NCBI RefSeq assembly: GCF_009604405.1
Contig: NZ_WEGK01000001.1
Coordinates: 248,001-312,000 of the forward strand
DNA: 64,000 nucleotides
Reading direction: 5' to 3'
Source: Nocardia macrotermitis
GTDB taxonomy: Bacteria; Actinomycetota; Actinomycetes; Mycobacteriales; Mycobacteriaceae
Part shown: piece by piece, positions 1 to 10,700 of the stretch
How positions within the stretch are numbered: position 1 is the first letter of the stretch
How the letters are laid out: each line of letters starts with the position of its first letter
Made by a program: the position numbers and the translations under genes
Notes under the pieces: model-generated
Told to the model about the DNA's origin: nothing
Database searches by the model: none
What the model saw: the letters and a program-made list of their open reading frames with translations, nothing else

Positions 1-1239
1 GGTACTCAGCTGCAACGCGGCCAGACCCCAGGTGTGGAACAGCGGCGCGGGAATCACCATGGTCTCGTTCATCTGCCACGGAATCCGGGACAGCAGCGCG
101 GCCACGGTGCCGAACCCCTTCGGATGCGGCCGCCGGGCACCCTTGGGCGCGCCACTGGTCCCGGAGGTCAGCACGATCAACCGGCCCGGACTCTGGGGGC
201 GACGGAACTCGTTGTGACCCAGGGCGATCAGATCGTCGATCGAGCGTCGCTCCGGATCGCCGGGCAGCCGATTCGGTTCGGCCACACCGCAATCGGTGCG
301 ATAGCGGTGCACATCGGAGTTCAGGTAGCGGATCAGCGGGTCCAGATCGTCGTCCACGAACAGGGTGGTGAGCCGATGCCGCTGCACGGTCTCCTCCAGC
401 TGCCGGGGTGAGAGGCCCGCGTTGAGCAGCACCACGTCGACGCCGAGTTTGCCTGCGGCGACCATGGTTTCGACCGCGCCGACGTGATTGCGGGCCAGCA
501 GGCCGATCGCGTCGCGCGAGTTCAGGCCCAGTTCCGCGGCCATCGCGCCCGCCAGCGCCTGGGTTCGCTCGTGGATCTGAGTGAAGCTGCGCACGCTGTC
601 CCGGTCCACGACCGCCGCGCCGTCCGGTTCCCGGACCGCGGCCGCCGCATACCCGCCGCCGAGCGTGAAACCCCAGGTGGCCAGCGAACCGATCTGCCGC
701 GCACCGTGATCGGGCCGGTAGGTGCGCACCACACCCGAGGCGACCATCTGCCGCAGCACCGCGGCACTGAACGACAACGCCGAATCCTGGCCGTTGACCA
801 CCGTCGAGGTGGCCGAACCGTGTGCCAGCTGCACCAGCCTGCCCAGCCCCTCGTGGGTCCATGCCTCGAGCCGCTCGTTGTCCAGCGCGGCGACCGCGGG
901 ATGGATGCGTCCGGGGGCGAAGTAGGTCACCGTCACCCGGATCTGTTCCTCGCGCTGCCGCAACCGCACCGCGACGAAGCTGCCCACTGCCGCGCAACGC
1001 AATTCGAACCGCCGCCCGTGCCCACCGTCGAGCAATCCGATGGTCAGGGTGCGGATCTCGGTGTGCGGGCCGCCCACCCGCACCCGCCACTGCGGCAGAC
1101 CACCGATCGCCTCCACGGGATCGCAGGCGCCGATTCCGGCGAACAGTCGCGCATAGGTGGCGGGGTCGGTGAGCAACTGCCACACTGTGTCCCGGGCGAC
1201 CGGGATATCCGCGGTCACCTCCACGATATCGGTGACCAA
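1..1239 (-). CDS. SRPBCC-domain / AMP-binding acyl-CoA (or acyl-AMP) synthetase fusion, partial
   Basis: The frame is open across the left edge, so the C-terminus is missing. About 413 residues are visible. The first ~140 (ITDIVEV-type start, then VWQLLTDPATYARLF) look like a START/SRPBCC lipid-binding fold. The rest is an adenylate-forming enzyme: the P-loop TSGTSGAPKGARRPHPKG lies near 120-175 and GNHVGAVE-like A-domain sequence precedes it. The proposed start is TTG at 1237-1239, behind GAGGAG. Such enzymes activate fatty acids with ATP. Beside a PKS/PapA/MmpL island it may load a starter or acyl substituent, which is inference. Whether it forms acyl-CoA or acyl-AMP for an ACP cannot be told from the visible part. 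Confidence 0.82.
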   Translation of the reverse strand, partial: MVTDIVEVTADIPVARDTVWQLLTDPATYARLFAGIGACDPVEAIGGLPQWRVRVGGPHTEIRTLTIGLLDGGHGRRFELRCAAVGSFVAVRLRQREEQIRVTVTYFAPGRIHPAVAALDNERLEAWTHEGLGRLVQLAHGSATSTVVNGQDSALSFSAAVLRQMVASGVVRTYRPDHGARQIGSLATWGFTLGGGYAAAAVREPDGAAVVDRDSVRSFTQIHERTQALAGAMAAELGLNSRDAIGLLARNHVGAVETMVAAGKLGVDVVLLNAGLSPRQLEETVQRHRLTTLFVDDDLDPLIRYLNSDVHRYRTDCGVAEPNRLPGDPERRSIDDLIALGHNEFRRPQSPGRLIVLTSGTSGAPKGARRPHPKGFGTVAALLSRIPWQMNETMVIPAPLFHTWGLAALQLST

Positions 1240-1526
1240 GGTCGTACTCCTCGTTCCTGGCGTGTGGATTCATGTTGCCGAAAATTCACCTCTGCATCGA
1301 GGGATCCCCCGCGCCTCCGGAGAATTCACAGCACCCGGGGGAACACATCCGAGTCGTTCACAGTGGCGCGATCGCGCACATCACCACCGGAAATCGCCGA
1401 TTGTGGTCACTGCCAATGCCTCCGGCATCGGATTGGCGGAAAACCCAAGGCGGGCGCCGAAACCTTGTCCCGCCGCGGACGAGCTCCTAGCGTCGCAGTC
1501 ATCGTGTCCGGCAAGGGAGGCGTCGC

Positions 1527-2582
1527 GTGCACCGTCCGACCGGGCCTCGCCGCTCGCACCGATTCCGCCTCGTTGCGGTGTGCGCGGCGCTGACGCTGGT
1601 GTGCGGGCAGGCGGCGACTCCCGCCGGGGCGTCCCCCACGCGTGCCCGGCCCGCGCCCGACGGTTCGCATCTGCTGACCGCCGTCCCCGGACTCGGGCGG
1701 ATGTTGGATTTGACCGTGTACTCCGCCGCCATGCGTCGCGCGATCTCGGTGGAAGTGCTTGCGCCACCGAATATCTCACGTCACGCGCCGGTGCTGTATC
1801 TGCTCAACGGCATCGACGGCGGCGGCAGTCCGACCGGCTGGAGCGGCGGCGGCAACTGGCTCACCCGCACCGATACCGCGCGGTTCTTCGCGGACAAGCA
1901 GGTCACCGTGGTCATGCCGGTGGGTGGGGCGGGCAGTTTCTTCGCCGATTGGCGCGCGGATGATCCGGTGCACGGCCGTCAGCGCTGGACCACCTTTCTC
2001 ACGCGCGAACTGCCGCCGATCATCGATTCGGCGTTCGGCGGGTCGGGGGCGAACGCGATCGCGGGGCTGTCGATGGCGGGTGTGTCGGTGTTCCAGCTGG
2101 CTCTGGCCGCGCCGGGGCTGTATCGGGGCGTGGGGTCGTTCAGCGGGTGCGTGCGCACCAGCGATCCGCTCGGGCAACTGATGGTCGATACGATCGTCAC
2201 CGCGACCGGTGGCGACAGTCTGAACATGTGGGGCCCGCCGAGCGATCCGGCGTGGCGGGCGAACGATCCGTATCTGCATGCCGAGCGGTTGCGGGGGCTG
2301 GCGCTGTACATCGCGTCGGGGAACGGGCTGCCCGGACCGCTGGACACGCTGAACGGACCGGGTATCGGCCACAGTCCGATGAAACTGGCCGATCAACTCC
2401 TGATCGGCGGCATCCTGGACGCGCTCGCCGGACAATGTACCCAAGAGCTACGAGATCGGTTGCGGCAGTTGCAGATTCCCGCGACCGTCGCGCTACGGAC
2501 GGACGGCACCCACTCGTGGGGATACTGGCAGCAGGACCTGCACAACGCGTGGCCGACACTCAGCGCGGCGCTGGATCGGTGA
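1527..2582 (+). CDS. Secreted antigen-85/mycolyltransferase-like esterase
   Basis: This is a 351-residue alpha/beta hydrolase. It has a basic-hydrophobic signal peptide (residues ~14-36, AGAS before the likely cut). The nucleophile elbow is GLSMAG (Ser182). The C-terminal THSWGYW motif carries His329 and matches the HSWxYW signature of the Ag85 (Fbp) family. Length and motif order fit corynebacterial/nocardial mycolyltransferases, which transfer mycolates between trehalose and arabinogalactan outside the membrane. The GTG start at 1527 follows AAGGGAGG. It is divergent from the acyl-CoA synthetase, and its last 23 bases overlap the convergent MFS gene. The acyl substrate is not determined by sequence. 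Confidence 0.9.
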   Translation: MHRPTGPRRSHRFRLVAVCAALTLVCGQAATPAGASPTRARPAPDGSHLLTAVPGLGRMLDLTVYSAAMRRAISVEVLAPPNISRHAPVLYLLNGIDGGGSPTGWSGGGNWLTRTDTARFFADKQVTVVMPVGGAGSFFADWRADDPVHGRQRWTTFLTRELPPIIDSAFGGSGANAIAGLSMAGVSVFQLALAAPGLYRGVGSFSGCVRTSDPLGQLMVDTIVTATGGDSLNMWGPPSDPAWRANDPYLHAERLRGLALYIASGNGLPGPLDTLNGPGIGHSPMKLADQLLIGGILDALAGQCTQELRDRLRQLQIPATVALRTDGTHSWGYWQQDLHNAWPTLSAALDR

Positions 2583-4008
2583 GACCGGCCGCATCGTGCC
2601 GGGGCGGTTCGGGCAGCAGCAGCGTGATCGCGGCGAGCCCGGCGGCCACCACCGCGATGGCGGCGAACATCGCGATACTCCCGCCGAGGGTGTGCGCGCG
2701 GAAGAACACCGTGCTCAGCACCGCCAAACCGACCGCATTGCCGATCTGCTCCATAGTCGGCAGCAGCCCCGAGGTCTCCCCCAGCTGTCCCGCGTCCAGA
2801 CCCGCGAGCATCACCGGCTGCACCTGCAACCCGAAGACCCCCACGCCCAGCCCCGACACGAACACCGGAACCACCGTGAGCGCCACGCTGATCACCCCGT
2901 CGGTCAGCACCAGATAGACCGCGGCCGCCGCCATACACCCGGCATACAGGGCGATACCGGCGGCCAGTGCGCGAATTCCCCAGCGCCGCACCAGAAACGG
3001 TGCCGCGAGCGCACCCATCCCGGCCCCCAGCGCGAATATCGTCATCGCGATACCTGTGCGCAGCGGGGAGAAGTGCAGTTCGTCCTGGAAGGTGATGGAG
3101 GCGGCGAAGACGAATGCGGTGAACATGCCGAAGAATCCGGTCACCAGGACCGATCCGACGGCGAATCCGCGATCGGCGAACAGATCCGGTCGCATCAGCG
3201 GCACCCGCCCTCGGCGGATCAGAATACGTTGGTACACAAGGAATCCCGCCCCCAGGGCAACGGCCGCGAGCACGATACCCACCGGCTGCGCGCGCCACCC
3301 GCGCCGCTGCACATCGGCCAGCGCGTACAGCAGCGCCAGCAGACTCGCCCCCGAGAGCAACACACCACCCAGATCCAAACGCGCACCGTCGGATTCGGCC
3401 TCGACACGCAGGAAACGCCCCGCGAGCGCGAACGCCGCGATACCCATCGGCACGTTGATCAGGAACACCCAGTGCCAGCCCAGACCCCACAGATTCAGCG
3501 TCAGCAGAATCCCGCCCAGAATCGGCCCGACCATCCCCGCACCACCAGCGGCAAGGCCGTAGAGCGCGAACACCTGCGGATGACGCGCGCGCGGGAACAC
3601 GGCCACCAGAATCGCCAGGGTCTGCGCCGCCATCGCCCCTCCGGCAACCCCCTGGGCAATCCGCGCGACCACCAATTCCGCTGCTCCGGTGGATATTCCA
3701 CACCAGACCGAGGCCGCGGTGAACGCCACCACGGCCACCAGGAACACCCTGCGGCGTCCCCACAGCGCCCCCAGCCGCGCGGCGGTCAGCAAGGTGCACG
3801 CGAACGCGAGCGAGTATCCCGAGATGACCAGCAGCTGCGCCGAGGCCGAGGCGGCCAGATCCCGGGTGATGTCCGGCAGCGCGGTGTTCACGATGGTCAC
3901 ATCGATCGTCTGCATGAACACCGAGATCAGACAGGCCGCGAAGGTCAGCCACGCCGTCAGCTCACCGCGCGCGACCACCATGGGATTGCGAATACCGGTA
4001 CCCGCCAA
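2560..4008 (-). CDS. DHA2-family MFS drug/lipid exporter (14 TM)
   Basis: A hydrophobic protein of ~482 residues with the DHA2 drug:H+ antiporter pattern. It has an N-terminal TIDVTIVNTALPDI motif, the cytoplasmic loop motif LGALWGRRRVF and motif-C-like Gly-rich GGAGMVGPILGGILLTL. About 14 membrane helices are visible. The preferred start is TTG at 4006-4008 with GAGG ~8 bases upstream. ATG at 3979-3981 is an alternative nine codons downstream without a good ribosome site. It probably exports amphiphilic compounds by proton antiport. It lies between two secreted lipid hydrolases, so a lipid or drug substrate is plausible. The 3' end overlaps the mycolyltransferase gene tail to tail. Confidence 0.88.
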   Translation of the reverse strand: MAGTGIRNPMVVARGELTAWLTFAACLISVFMQTIDVTIVNTALPDITRDLAASASAQLLVISGYSLAFACTLLTAARLGALWGRRRVFLVAVVAFTAASVWCGISTGAAELVVARIAQGVAGGAMAAQTLAILVAVFPRARHPQVFALYGLAAGGAGMVGPILGGILLTLNLWGLGWHWVFLINVPMGIAAFALAGRFLRVEAESDGARLDLGGVLLSGASLLALLYALADVQRRGWRAQPVGIVLAAVALGAGFLVYQRILIRRGRVPLMRPDLFADRGFAVGSVLVTGFFGMFTAFVFAASITFQDELHFSPLRTGIAMTIFALGAGMGALAAPFLVRRWGIRALAAGIALYAGCMAAAAVYLVLTDGVISVALTVVPVFVSGLGVGVFGLQVQPVMLAGLDAGQLGETSGLLPTMEQIGNAVGLAVLSTVFFRAHTLGGSIAMFAAIAVVAAGLAAITLLLPEPPRHDAAGLTDPAPR

Positions 4009-4221
4009 GACAACACCTCGATCACGTCGACACCCCTGCGAAATCCGGCTGGAGCGTATCGGCGCACTCCCGATCGGCAGCCCCGCACACGCGCAGACCT
4101 GGGCACCCCACAATTCCGCGGCGCGGCCACTGTGACACCGCATCGAATTCCCGAACTCACCCACCCTGACGTGCGGAATTGTCTACCGTATTGCCGGTCG
4201 GGCGATTCCCTTTCCGGATGA

Positions 4222-5652
4222 ATGACGAGAACAGTGAAATCTCTGCGCACGATCGTGCTCACCGTGGTGGCCGGATGTCTGCTGACGACGCCGCTTCCGG
4301 CCGCGGCCGCACCCACCGACCAGGGGCCCAGCGGCCCGCAGCAGTGGATCGACAACACCATTCCCGCACCGCGATTCCCGGCTGCGGCCCCGCTGCCGAA
4401 CGCCTCGCTCACACCGCGGCTCTCGGCGCTGTGGCGGGCCGTGCAGTCCACCCCGGCCGGTGATCCGATCTTCGATTCCCGGCCCGGGAACCTCGACGGG
4501 TTACATCCGGGCGACATCATCGCCGCGCGCGATGTGACCGCGACCTCGGCGCTGCTCGCGGTGGTGCCCATCCGGCAGGCGCTGCTGCTGAAGTTCCGCA
4601 CCACCGACGGCAACGGCAAGCCCTCCTTCGGCACCGCGACGCTGGTGATTCCGGCCGCGGCCTGGACCGGTCCGGGTGATCGGCCGGTGGTGGTGAACGC
4701 GATCCCGATCAACTCCCTGGGCCTGCGCTGCACCCCGGGCTACGCGATGGCACACGGTCCGCACTCCAAATTCAGTGTGGGAGATCTGATTCCGCCGACG
4801 ACATGGTGGGGCCTGTCGCGCGGATACGCGGTGCTGATTCCCGATCACGAGGGACCGCTGATGGCGTACGCGGATCCGAACGTCGCCGGGCATATCGTGC
4901 TGGACGCGATTCGCGCCGTGCGCGCGCAGGATCCGAATCGCTTCTCCCGCAGCCGATTCGCGATCGGCGGCTATTCCGGCGGGGCGATCGCCTCCTACGC
5001 GGCGGCGATGCTGCAATCCGAGTACGCGCCGGAGCTGAACGGGATTCTGGTCGGCGTGACCACCGGCGGCCTGGTCACCGACTACCGGACCATCGCGCAC
5101 AAGTTCAACGGCAATATGGCCTCGGGCATCCTGCTGGTCGTGGCCCTGGCGATCGCGCGCGAACATCCCGAATTGCTGGCGTATCTCAATCATCTGGGCC
5201 AGTGGGCCGCGACGTCGCCGGTGAAGGACACCTGCGGGGACAGCAACGGGCCGCTCGGGGTGACCGGTGTGCCCGTGCAGATCGCCTCGACGGTCGCCGA
5301 CCCACTGAACAGTCCACTGGCACAACAACTCTTCGCGCGATTCGATCTGCGCGGGCGGACCTCCGGTGCGCCGCTGTACATCTACCACGCGGCCTGGGAC
5401 ATCTGGATTCCGGAGCAGGATTCACGGAATCTGTTCACCAGCCAGTGCGCGCGCGGGGTGCGGGCGGTATCGCGCACCGTGCCCGGTGAACACGCGATCG
5501 GCATGTTCGCCGGATTCATCGGGGCCACCCAGTGGCTGGACGAACGACTGCGCGGACATCCGGCGCCGAGCGAATGCCCGGCGCGACAGGCTACTTCGAC
5601 AACTCCAGCACGGCCCGGGGATCCCACGGCATCGGCCCGACCGGGAAGCTGA
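4222..5652 (+). CDS. Secreted LIP-family triacylglycerol lipase/esterase
   Basis: The 476-residue protein has a signal peptide (hydrophobic ~9-22, cut near residue 30 in PAAAAP). A LIP-family (fungal-type secretory lipase) fold follows, with nucleophile motif GYSGG (Ser252). PDHEGP (~208) and HAAWDIWIPEQD (~390) have the expected family pattern, the latter probably holding the catalytic Asp; HAIGMF near residue 430 likely holds the catalytic His. Homologues in mycolata hydrolyse acylglycerols or lipid esters outside the membrane. ATG at 4222 is preceded by CCGG-rich sequence without a strong ribosome site, so the start is moderately sure. It is oriented tail to tail with the unrecognised protein and may process the lipid made by the adjoining PKS cluster, which is inference. 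Confidence 0.9.
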   Translation: MTRTVKSLRTIVLTVVAGCLLTTPLPAAAAPTDQGPSGPQQWIDNTIPAPRFPAAAPLPNASLTPRLSALWRAVQSTPAGDPIFDSRPGNLDGLHPGDIIAARDVTATSALLAVVPIRQALLLKFRTTDGNGKPSFGTATLVIPAAAWTGPGDRPVVVNAIPINSLGLRCTPGYAMAHGPHSKFSVGDLIPPTTWWGLSRGYAVLIPDHEGPLMAYADPNVAGHIVLDAIRAVRAQDPNRFSRSRFAIGGYSGGAIASYAAAMLQSEYAPELNGILVGVTTGGLVTDYRTIAHKFNGNMASGILLVVALAIAREHPELLAYLNHLGQWAATSPVKDTCGDSNGPLGVTGVPVQIASTVADPLNSPLAQQLFARFDLRGRTSGAPLYIYHAAWDIWIPEQDSRNLFTSQCARGVRAVSRTVPGEHAIGMFAGFIGATQWLDERLRGHPAPSECPARQATSTTPARPGDPTASARPGS

Positions 5653-6274
5653 ACCGCACCAGCCGGTGCGGTTCGGCGACCTCGAAGTGCGCGACCGCCG
5701 GGGGCAGGAAGCCGCCGATCACCTTGTCCGCCATCGTATTCAGCTGCGGCAGGCGCGGGCGTAACCGCACCTGCCGGCATCGGACGCGCCCGGCCGGAAC
5801 CTCGATGGTCGCGCACTGTTCGATCCGCGCCGACAGCGGCACGTGGACCGAATAGGCCAGCCACAGATTCACCGACTCCTCCACGCCCTCGGTGAAATCC
5901 AGGCCGCGCAACAGGATCAGCCCGCCCAGCAGCGGCATCACATTGGCCGGGAACGGTGTGATCAGTCCGCCGAATTGCAGATGCTCCACGCCGAGGAACC
6001 GGCCCTCCTCGCGGGAGACCACGATGCCGCCGGAACGTGATTCGGCACAATAGCTTTCGGCGTGCAGCACCGCCTCGATCCGGCGGAAACGCTGACACAC
6101 CGTCATCTCGAAATCGCCGCCGACGGCGCGGGCCTCGATGACCGAGAAATAGCCGTCCCGCTCGCGGGTGGTCACCCCGCTCAGATCGAGCCGTCCGGGC
6201 CGTCCCTCGACCAGGACGGTGTAGTCGGTCCGCTCCCCGTCCGGAATGCCCGGGTCGCGAAAGACGCTGTGCAC
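5591..6274 (-). CDS. Conserved hypothetical protein downstream of PapA/PKS
   Basis: I do not recognise this 227-residue protein. The likely start is GTG at 6272-6274 behind AGGAG. A longer reading to 6412 would overlap papA and lacks a better ribosome site. It shows no signal peptide and one weakly hydrophobic stretch (VMPLLGGLILLRGLDF). It is rich in beta-like segments, such as DYTVLVEGRPGRLDLSGV and HFEVAEPHRLVRFSFPVG. The gene follows the PapA-like gene with ~37 bases between, in the same direction as PKS and PapA. It is probably the third gene of that operon. A lipid-binding or lipid-modifying accessory role is only a guess from position. Confidence 0.75.
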   Translation of the reverse strand: MHSVFRDPGIPDGERTDYTVLVEGRPGRLDLSGVTTRERDGYFSVIEARAVGGDFEMTVCQRFRRIEAVLHAESYCAESRSGGIVVSREEGRFLGVEHLQFGGLITPFPANVMPLLGGLILLRGLDFTEGVEESVNLWLAYSVHVPLSARIEQCATIEVPAGRVRCRQVRLRPRLPQLNTMADKVIGGFLPPAVAHFEVAEPHRLVRFSFPVGPMPWDPRAVLELSK

Positions 6275-6311
6275 CTTGAACTCCTGTCGAGTGATCACCG
6301 AGCGCGTCCGC

Positions 6312-7709
6312 TCAGCCCGCAACACCGGCGACGTCGGTGAATACCACGGCCAGCGCGGTGAGGTAGCGATCCACCGACTCGTGCGCCACCGGCGTATCAG
6401 GATAGATGACACTCAACGTGGTCCGCTCGGAAAAGCGATTGATCCACATCAGCACCTCCTCCGAGGCCGCCCGGTTCGCGTACACACCGCATTCGGCCAT
6501 GTCGAAGTATTCGCTCCCGGACAGCTCGCGGGTGTCCACGTACGAGATCATCGGATGTCCCGAACCGGGTCCGGCCTTGATCTCCGGATCCGATCGCAGC
6601 AGTTCCAGCACACGATGTAATGCGGTGGGAGCCAACAGGAGTCCGTCGTCGTAGGCGCGCTGCGCCAGCGGCAGCAGCCGCGTGAACGGGGTCCTGGCGC
6701 CGACCGGGAACGCGACCGGCACCAGGTTCACGTACCAGCCCACCGAGGCCCGCTCGGCCGCCGAGACGCGGGTGCTGATCGGCGTCATGCCGAAGTAGTA
6801 GTCGCCGCCGGTCGTCTCGCGTTCGGCCAGCGCCGCGGCGGCGAAGATGCCACCGGCGAATTCGGCACCCTGATCCGCGCACACGCGCTCGAACCGATCC
6901 GCTGCCGCACCGTCCAGCAGCGTCATGGTGCGGTGCGCGCTGCGGTTGTAGCCGTCCAGGCGTTTGCCCAGATCCATTGGGAAGCACGGTAATCGGCCGT
7001 CGTTGGCGCGCAACAGCTGTGCCCAGCGGCGCACGCCGGGTGAATTGAGGGTCAGTTGTTCGGTGTAGGCGCGCTCGCGAGCGCAGTAGTCCAGGTAGCT
7101 CGCCGGTTCGGTGAGCATGCCGGTGTCCTGCCACACCTGTGCGAGATACAGTGCGGCCAACTCGAATCCGGCGATGTACTGGCCGAATCCGTCGGTGTGC
7201 AGATGGTCCGCGGCCAGGTAGACGGTGGTGGATTCGGCGCGTTCGATCGCGCCGAAGGTGAAGCAGTCCCAGGTGAACGGTCCCGGCGTGGTCTTCTCCA
7301 CATGTTCGCGGATGGTTTCCGCGTCGTAGATCTCGCCGTGGTCGACCGGGACGAATTCCACCGCCTCGGCGGGTACCAGATGCCGCCGCACCACACCGCC
7401 GGGTTCGAGGGCGAACCAGCTGCGAAAACTGTCGTGCCGCTGGAGAAATGCGTTCACCACCGTCGTCATCGCCGCCCGGTCCAGATCACCGGCGGGGATC
7501 TCGGCGGTGACCACGCACAGCCCCGAGTACCGGAAATCGGCCCCGCTGTGCCGGTCGGCCAGGCGCAGATACTCCTCCTGCTGATGGGACGGCGGCACCG
7601 GATGCTCCGGGGCCCGCGCGGCCCGCTCCAGCGCCCGCGGCGAGGCCACCCAGCTCACGAGGCGGCCGGGCGCGGGTTCCCACTCGTCGATCAGACCGAA
7701 ACCGACCAC
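6312..7709 (-). CDS. PapA-like polyketide/trehalose acyltransferase (condensation-domain superfamily)
   Basis: A 465-residue stand-alone acyltransferase of the CoA-dependent acyltransferase/condensation superfamily. The active-site motif reads DHLHTDG at ~167-173: the catalytic second His and the DG are present, but Asp stands where the usual first His of HHxxxDG is. A DFGK-like C-terminal bridge motif is not evident. Length and position next to a MAS-type PKS match the PapA family, which transfers PKS-made acyl chains to trehalose or diols. GTG at 7709 has GTGAGGA upstream. It lies 85 bases downstream of the PKS stop in the same operon. The acceptor cannot be decided here. Confidence 0.88.
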   Translation of the reverse strand: MVGFGLIDEWEPAPGRLVSWVASPRALERAARAPEHPVPPSHQQEEYLRLADRHSGADFRYSGLCVVTAEIPAGDLDRAAMTTVVNAFLQRHDSFRSWFALEPGGVVRRHLVPAEAVEFVPVDHGEIYDAETIREHVEKTTPGPFTWDCFTFGAIERAESTTVYLAADHLHTDGFGQYIAGFELAALYLAQVWQDTGMLTEPASYLDYCARERAYTEQLTLNSPGVRRWAQLLRANDGRLPCFPMDLGKRLDGYNRSAHRTMTLLDGAAADRFERVCADQGAEFAGGIFAAAALAERETTGGDYYFGMTPISTRVSAAERASVGWYVNLVPVAFPVGARTPFTRLLPLAQRAYDDGLLLAPTALHRVLELLRSDPEIKAGPGSGHPMISYVDTRELSGSEYFDMAECGVYANRAASEEVLMWINRFSERTTLSVIYPDTPVAHESVDRYLTALAVVFTDVAGVAG

Positions 7710-7794
7710 GACATGTCCTCACTTCCCTGTGCGCGCCGACGCACGGCCCGTCTCGCGATCGGGCCGTGCGCGGCGCGTTGTCTCGACGGGTTCG

Positions 7795-10700
7795 TCACCG
7801 CGAGCCGACGGCGACCGACACCAGTTCGGCCGCGCCGGATGGAACCGGCTGTGGCGCTTCGGATTCCGATACCGCGGTCGCCGAGGCGAGGATCAGCTCG
7901 GCCACCTTCGGCCCGGCCTGTTCCAGACTGAACGAGCGGCCCATCTGGAGGGACATCAGATCGATACCGAGCGTTTTGGTCACGCGCGCACCGAGTTCCA
8001 CCGCCATCAGCGAATCCAGGCCCAGCTCCGGCACCGGGACGGTCATATCGATCGATTCGACCGGAACGCCCATCACCACCGCGAGTTCCTCGGCCATCTT
8101 GCGGGCGATGAAGGGGCCGCGTTTGACCTCCTCGAGTTCGGCGAGTTCGTCCCGCAACTGGGCCAGCTCCGAGGTGTCCTTGGCCGATGCCTGGGCCAGC
8201 GCGATGGTGCGTCCGGTCCGGGCCAGCTGCGGGAAGGTGCCGGTGAGTTTGGCCCAATCGGTCGGGATGACGGCCGCCCGCGTCGCGCCCAGGCGCAGGG
8301 TCTGTTCCAGATACGCGGTGGCATCGGCCATGTCGATCGCGCCGAATCCGACCAGGTCGAGGTATTTCACCGCGGTCTCGTCGGCGGCCATACCGCCGGT
8401 CGCACCGGACAGATGCCCCCAGCCGACGCACAGCGCCCGCTCACCCGCGCGGGACCACTGTTCGGCCAGCGATTCCACCGCGACATTGGCCGCGCAGTAG
8501 TTGTACTGCCCGTAGATGCCGTACATCGAACCGCCCGAGGAGCACAGCACGAACATGTCCAGCGTGATATCGGCGTCCGCGATCGCCCGGTGCAGTACGC
8601 GCGCGCCGTGCACCTTGGGCCGGTACACCCGGTCGAGCTGATCGTGATCCATCAGCGCGATCCGGTTGTCGGCGACCGCGCCCGCCGCGTGGAACACACC
8701 GCGCAGCGGATGTTCGGCGGTGTGGGCGCGGGTCACCATGGCGGCCACGGCCTCGGCGTCGGTGACGTCGAGTTTCTCCTCGAGCACCTCCACTCCGACC
8801 GTGCGCCACGCGTCTAGTTGCCGCCGGGCCGGCTCGGTCGTCGCGCCGCCGCGTCCGGCCAGGACCAGCCGCCGCGCACCCCGCATGACCAGCCAGCGGC
8901 CGATCGCCATACCGAAACCGCCGAAACCGCCCGTCACCAGATAGGTTGCGGCACAGTCGATCTCGATCTCGGGTAGATGCGGCCGGACGGGTGGTTCCGG
9001 ATCGTCGATGCGCAGCGCGATGCGGGTGGTGCGGGTCGAGCGGATGGTCTCCTCGAACGCCCTGGCCACCTCGCGCGTATCGAACATGGTGTACTCCAAC
9101 GGCTGGTACACCCCCTCCAGCACCCGCTGGTAGACGCGTTGCAGCAGCGCGATCAGACGTTCGGGACGCACCGCGACCAGCCGGTCCAGATCCATCGAGA
9201 AGTAGGCCACGTTCTTGTCGAAGTTGCTCATCTCGAGCAGACCGCCGGTGTAGATGTCGGCCTTGCCGACCTCCACGATCCGCCCGAATTCGGCTACGGC
9301 GGTGAAGTTCTGGCGCAGGATCTCCCCCGGCGCGCTACTGAGCACCACATCCGCACCGGCGCCCTCGGTGATGGTGAGCACGTCGTCGACGAAGTTCAGC
9401 GATCGGGAGTTCACCGCGTAATCCGCGCCCAGGCTCAGGATGTGGGCGCGCCGCTCATCGGTGCTCGCGGTGCCGATGATGCGGGCCCCGCGCGCCTTGG
9501 CGACCTGGATGGCCGCGGTGCCCACGCCGCCGGCCGCGCCGTGGATCAGCACCGTCTCGCCCGGTTCGAGCCGGGCCAGATCGTGCAGTGCGTATTCGGC
9601 GGTGCCGAAAGCGATTGTGCTGGTGCAGTATCCGGGATCGGTGTCGGCCGGCAGCGGGATGGTCAGCGCGCGATCCGAGAGGGCGAAGCGGCGCATCATG
9701 CCCTTGGCCGCGATCGCGACCAGATCACCGACGGACAGATCGGTGACGTTCTCACCCAGCCGGGTGATCACCCCGACGCCCTCCATCCCCGGCACGGTGC
9801 CGAAGTAGGTCGGCGCGAGTTCGCGTTCCCCGAGCAGCCCGATGACCTTCAGCGGATCCTTGTAGTTCAGTCCGATGACCTGCATCCGGACCTCGACCTG
9901 ATCGGGACCCGGTGCCGGACGCGGACATTCGCGCCAGGCCAGCGCGGACAGCACGCGGGTGCGAGGCAGTTCCAGCGTGAAGTTGGCCTCCGGATCGGTC
10001 AGCGGTCGGGCGGTGTCCAGATCCTCGAGCCGGTCGGGCAGCGGTTTGGTCACCACCGGCACCCAGCGCCCGCCCGCGCGCAGCAGTACCTCGTCGGAGT
10101 TGTCGAGCGAGAACGCCCCGGGCACAGCGAGTTCCGCGATCAGATCGGCGATCGGGGTGCCGGGTTCGGTGTCGACGAGCCGCCAGCGCAGCGCGGTCTG
10201 TTCGTTGAGCAGTACGCGGCGCGCACCGGCGAGAGCGGCGTGCGCGGACTCGGGTGCGGTCGGGCTGTCCGGCAGGGTGAAGGCGTGTTCGGTCACCAGG
10301 GTGACGTGGCAGACGCCGTCGCCGAAAACCGACTGCGGGGTGCCGTCCGCGGCTTCCGGATTCGCGAATTCGTTGACGGCCACGGCAATTCGCTTGAGGG
10401 TCCACAGGTCGGCGAGGTCGTCCCGCCGATCGGGCGCGGCGACCAGGACCACGTGCAGCCGCCGGGTGCCCGCATCGCGTCCGGCCTGGAGTAGTTCGGT
10501 CAGTTCCGGTTCGAGTTCCGGTCCCGGCGAATCCACCTGGTACAGCCAGGATCCCGGTACGGCCGCGGCGAGTTCGGTTGCACGAGCACTCGTTCCGATG
10601 GCGACGATCAGGGTGGTGGCGGATCCGGCTTCGGTCAGGGCGGCCGGATCTATGGGATCGCGCTGTTCCATGGTGTCGGTGTAGTAGAAATCGACCATCC

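Noticed and set aside
484..1593. Long plus-strand frame across the start region
   Set aside because: Shadow of the minus-strand acyl-CoA synthetase gene; Arg/His/Pro-rich without domains.
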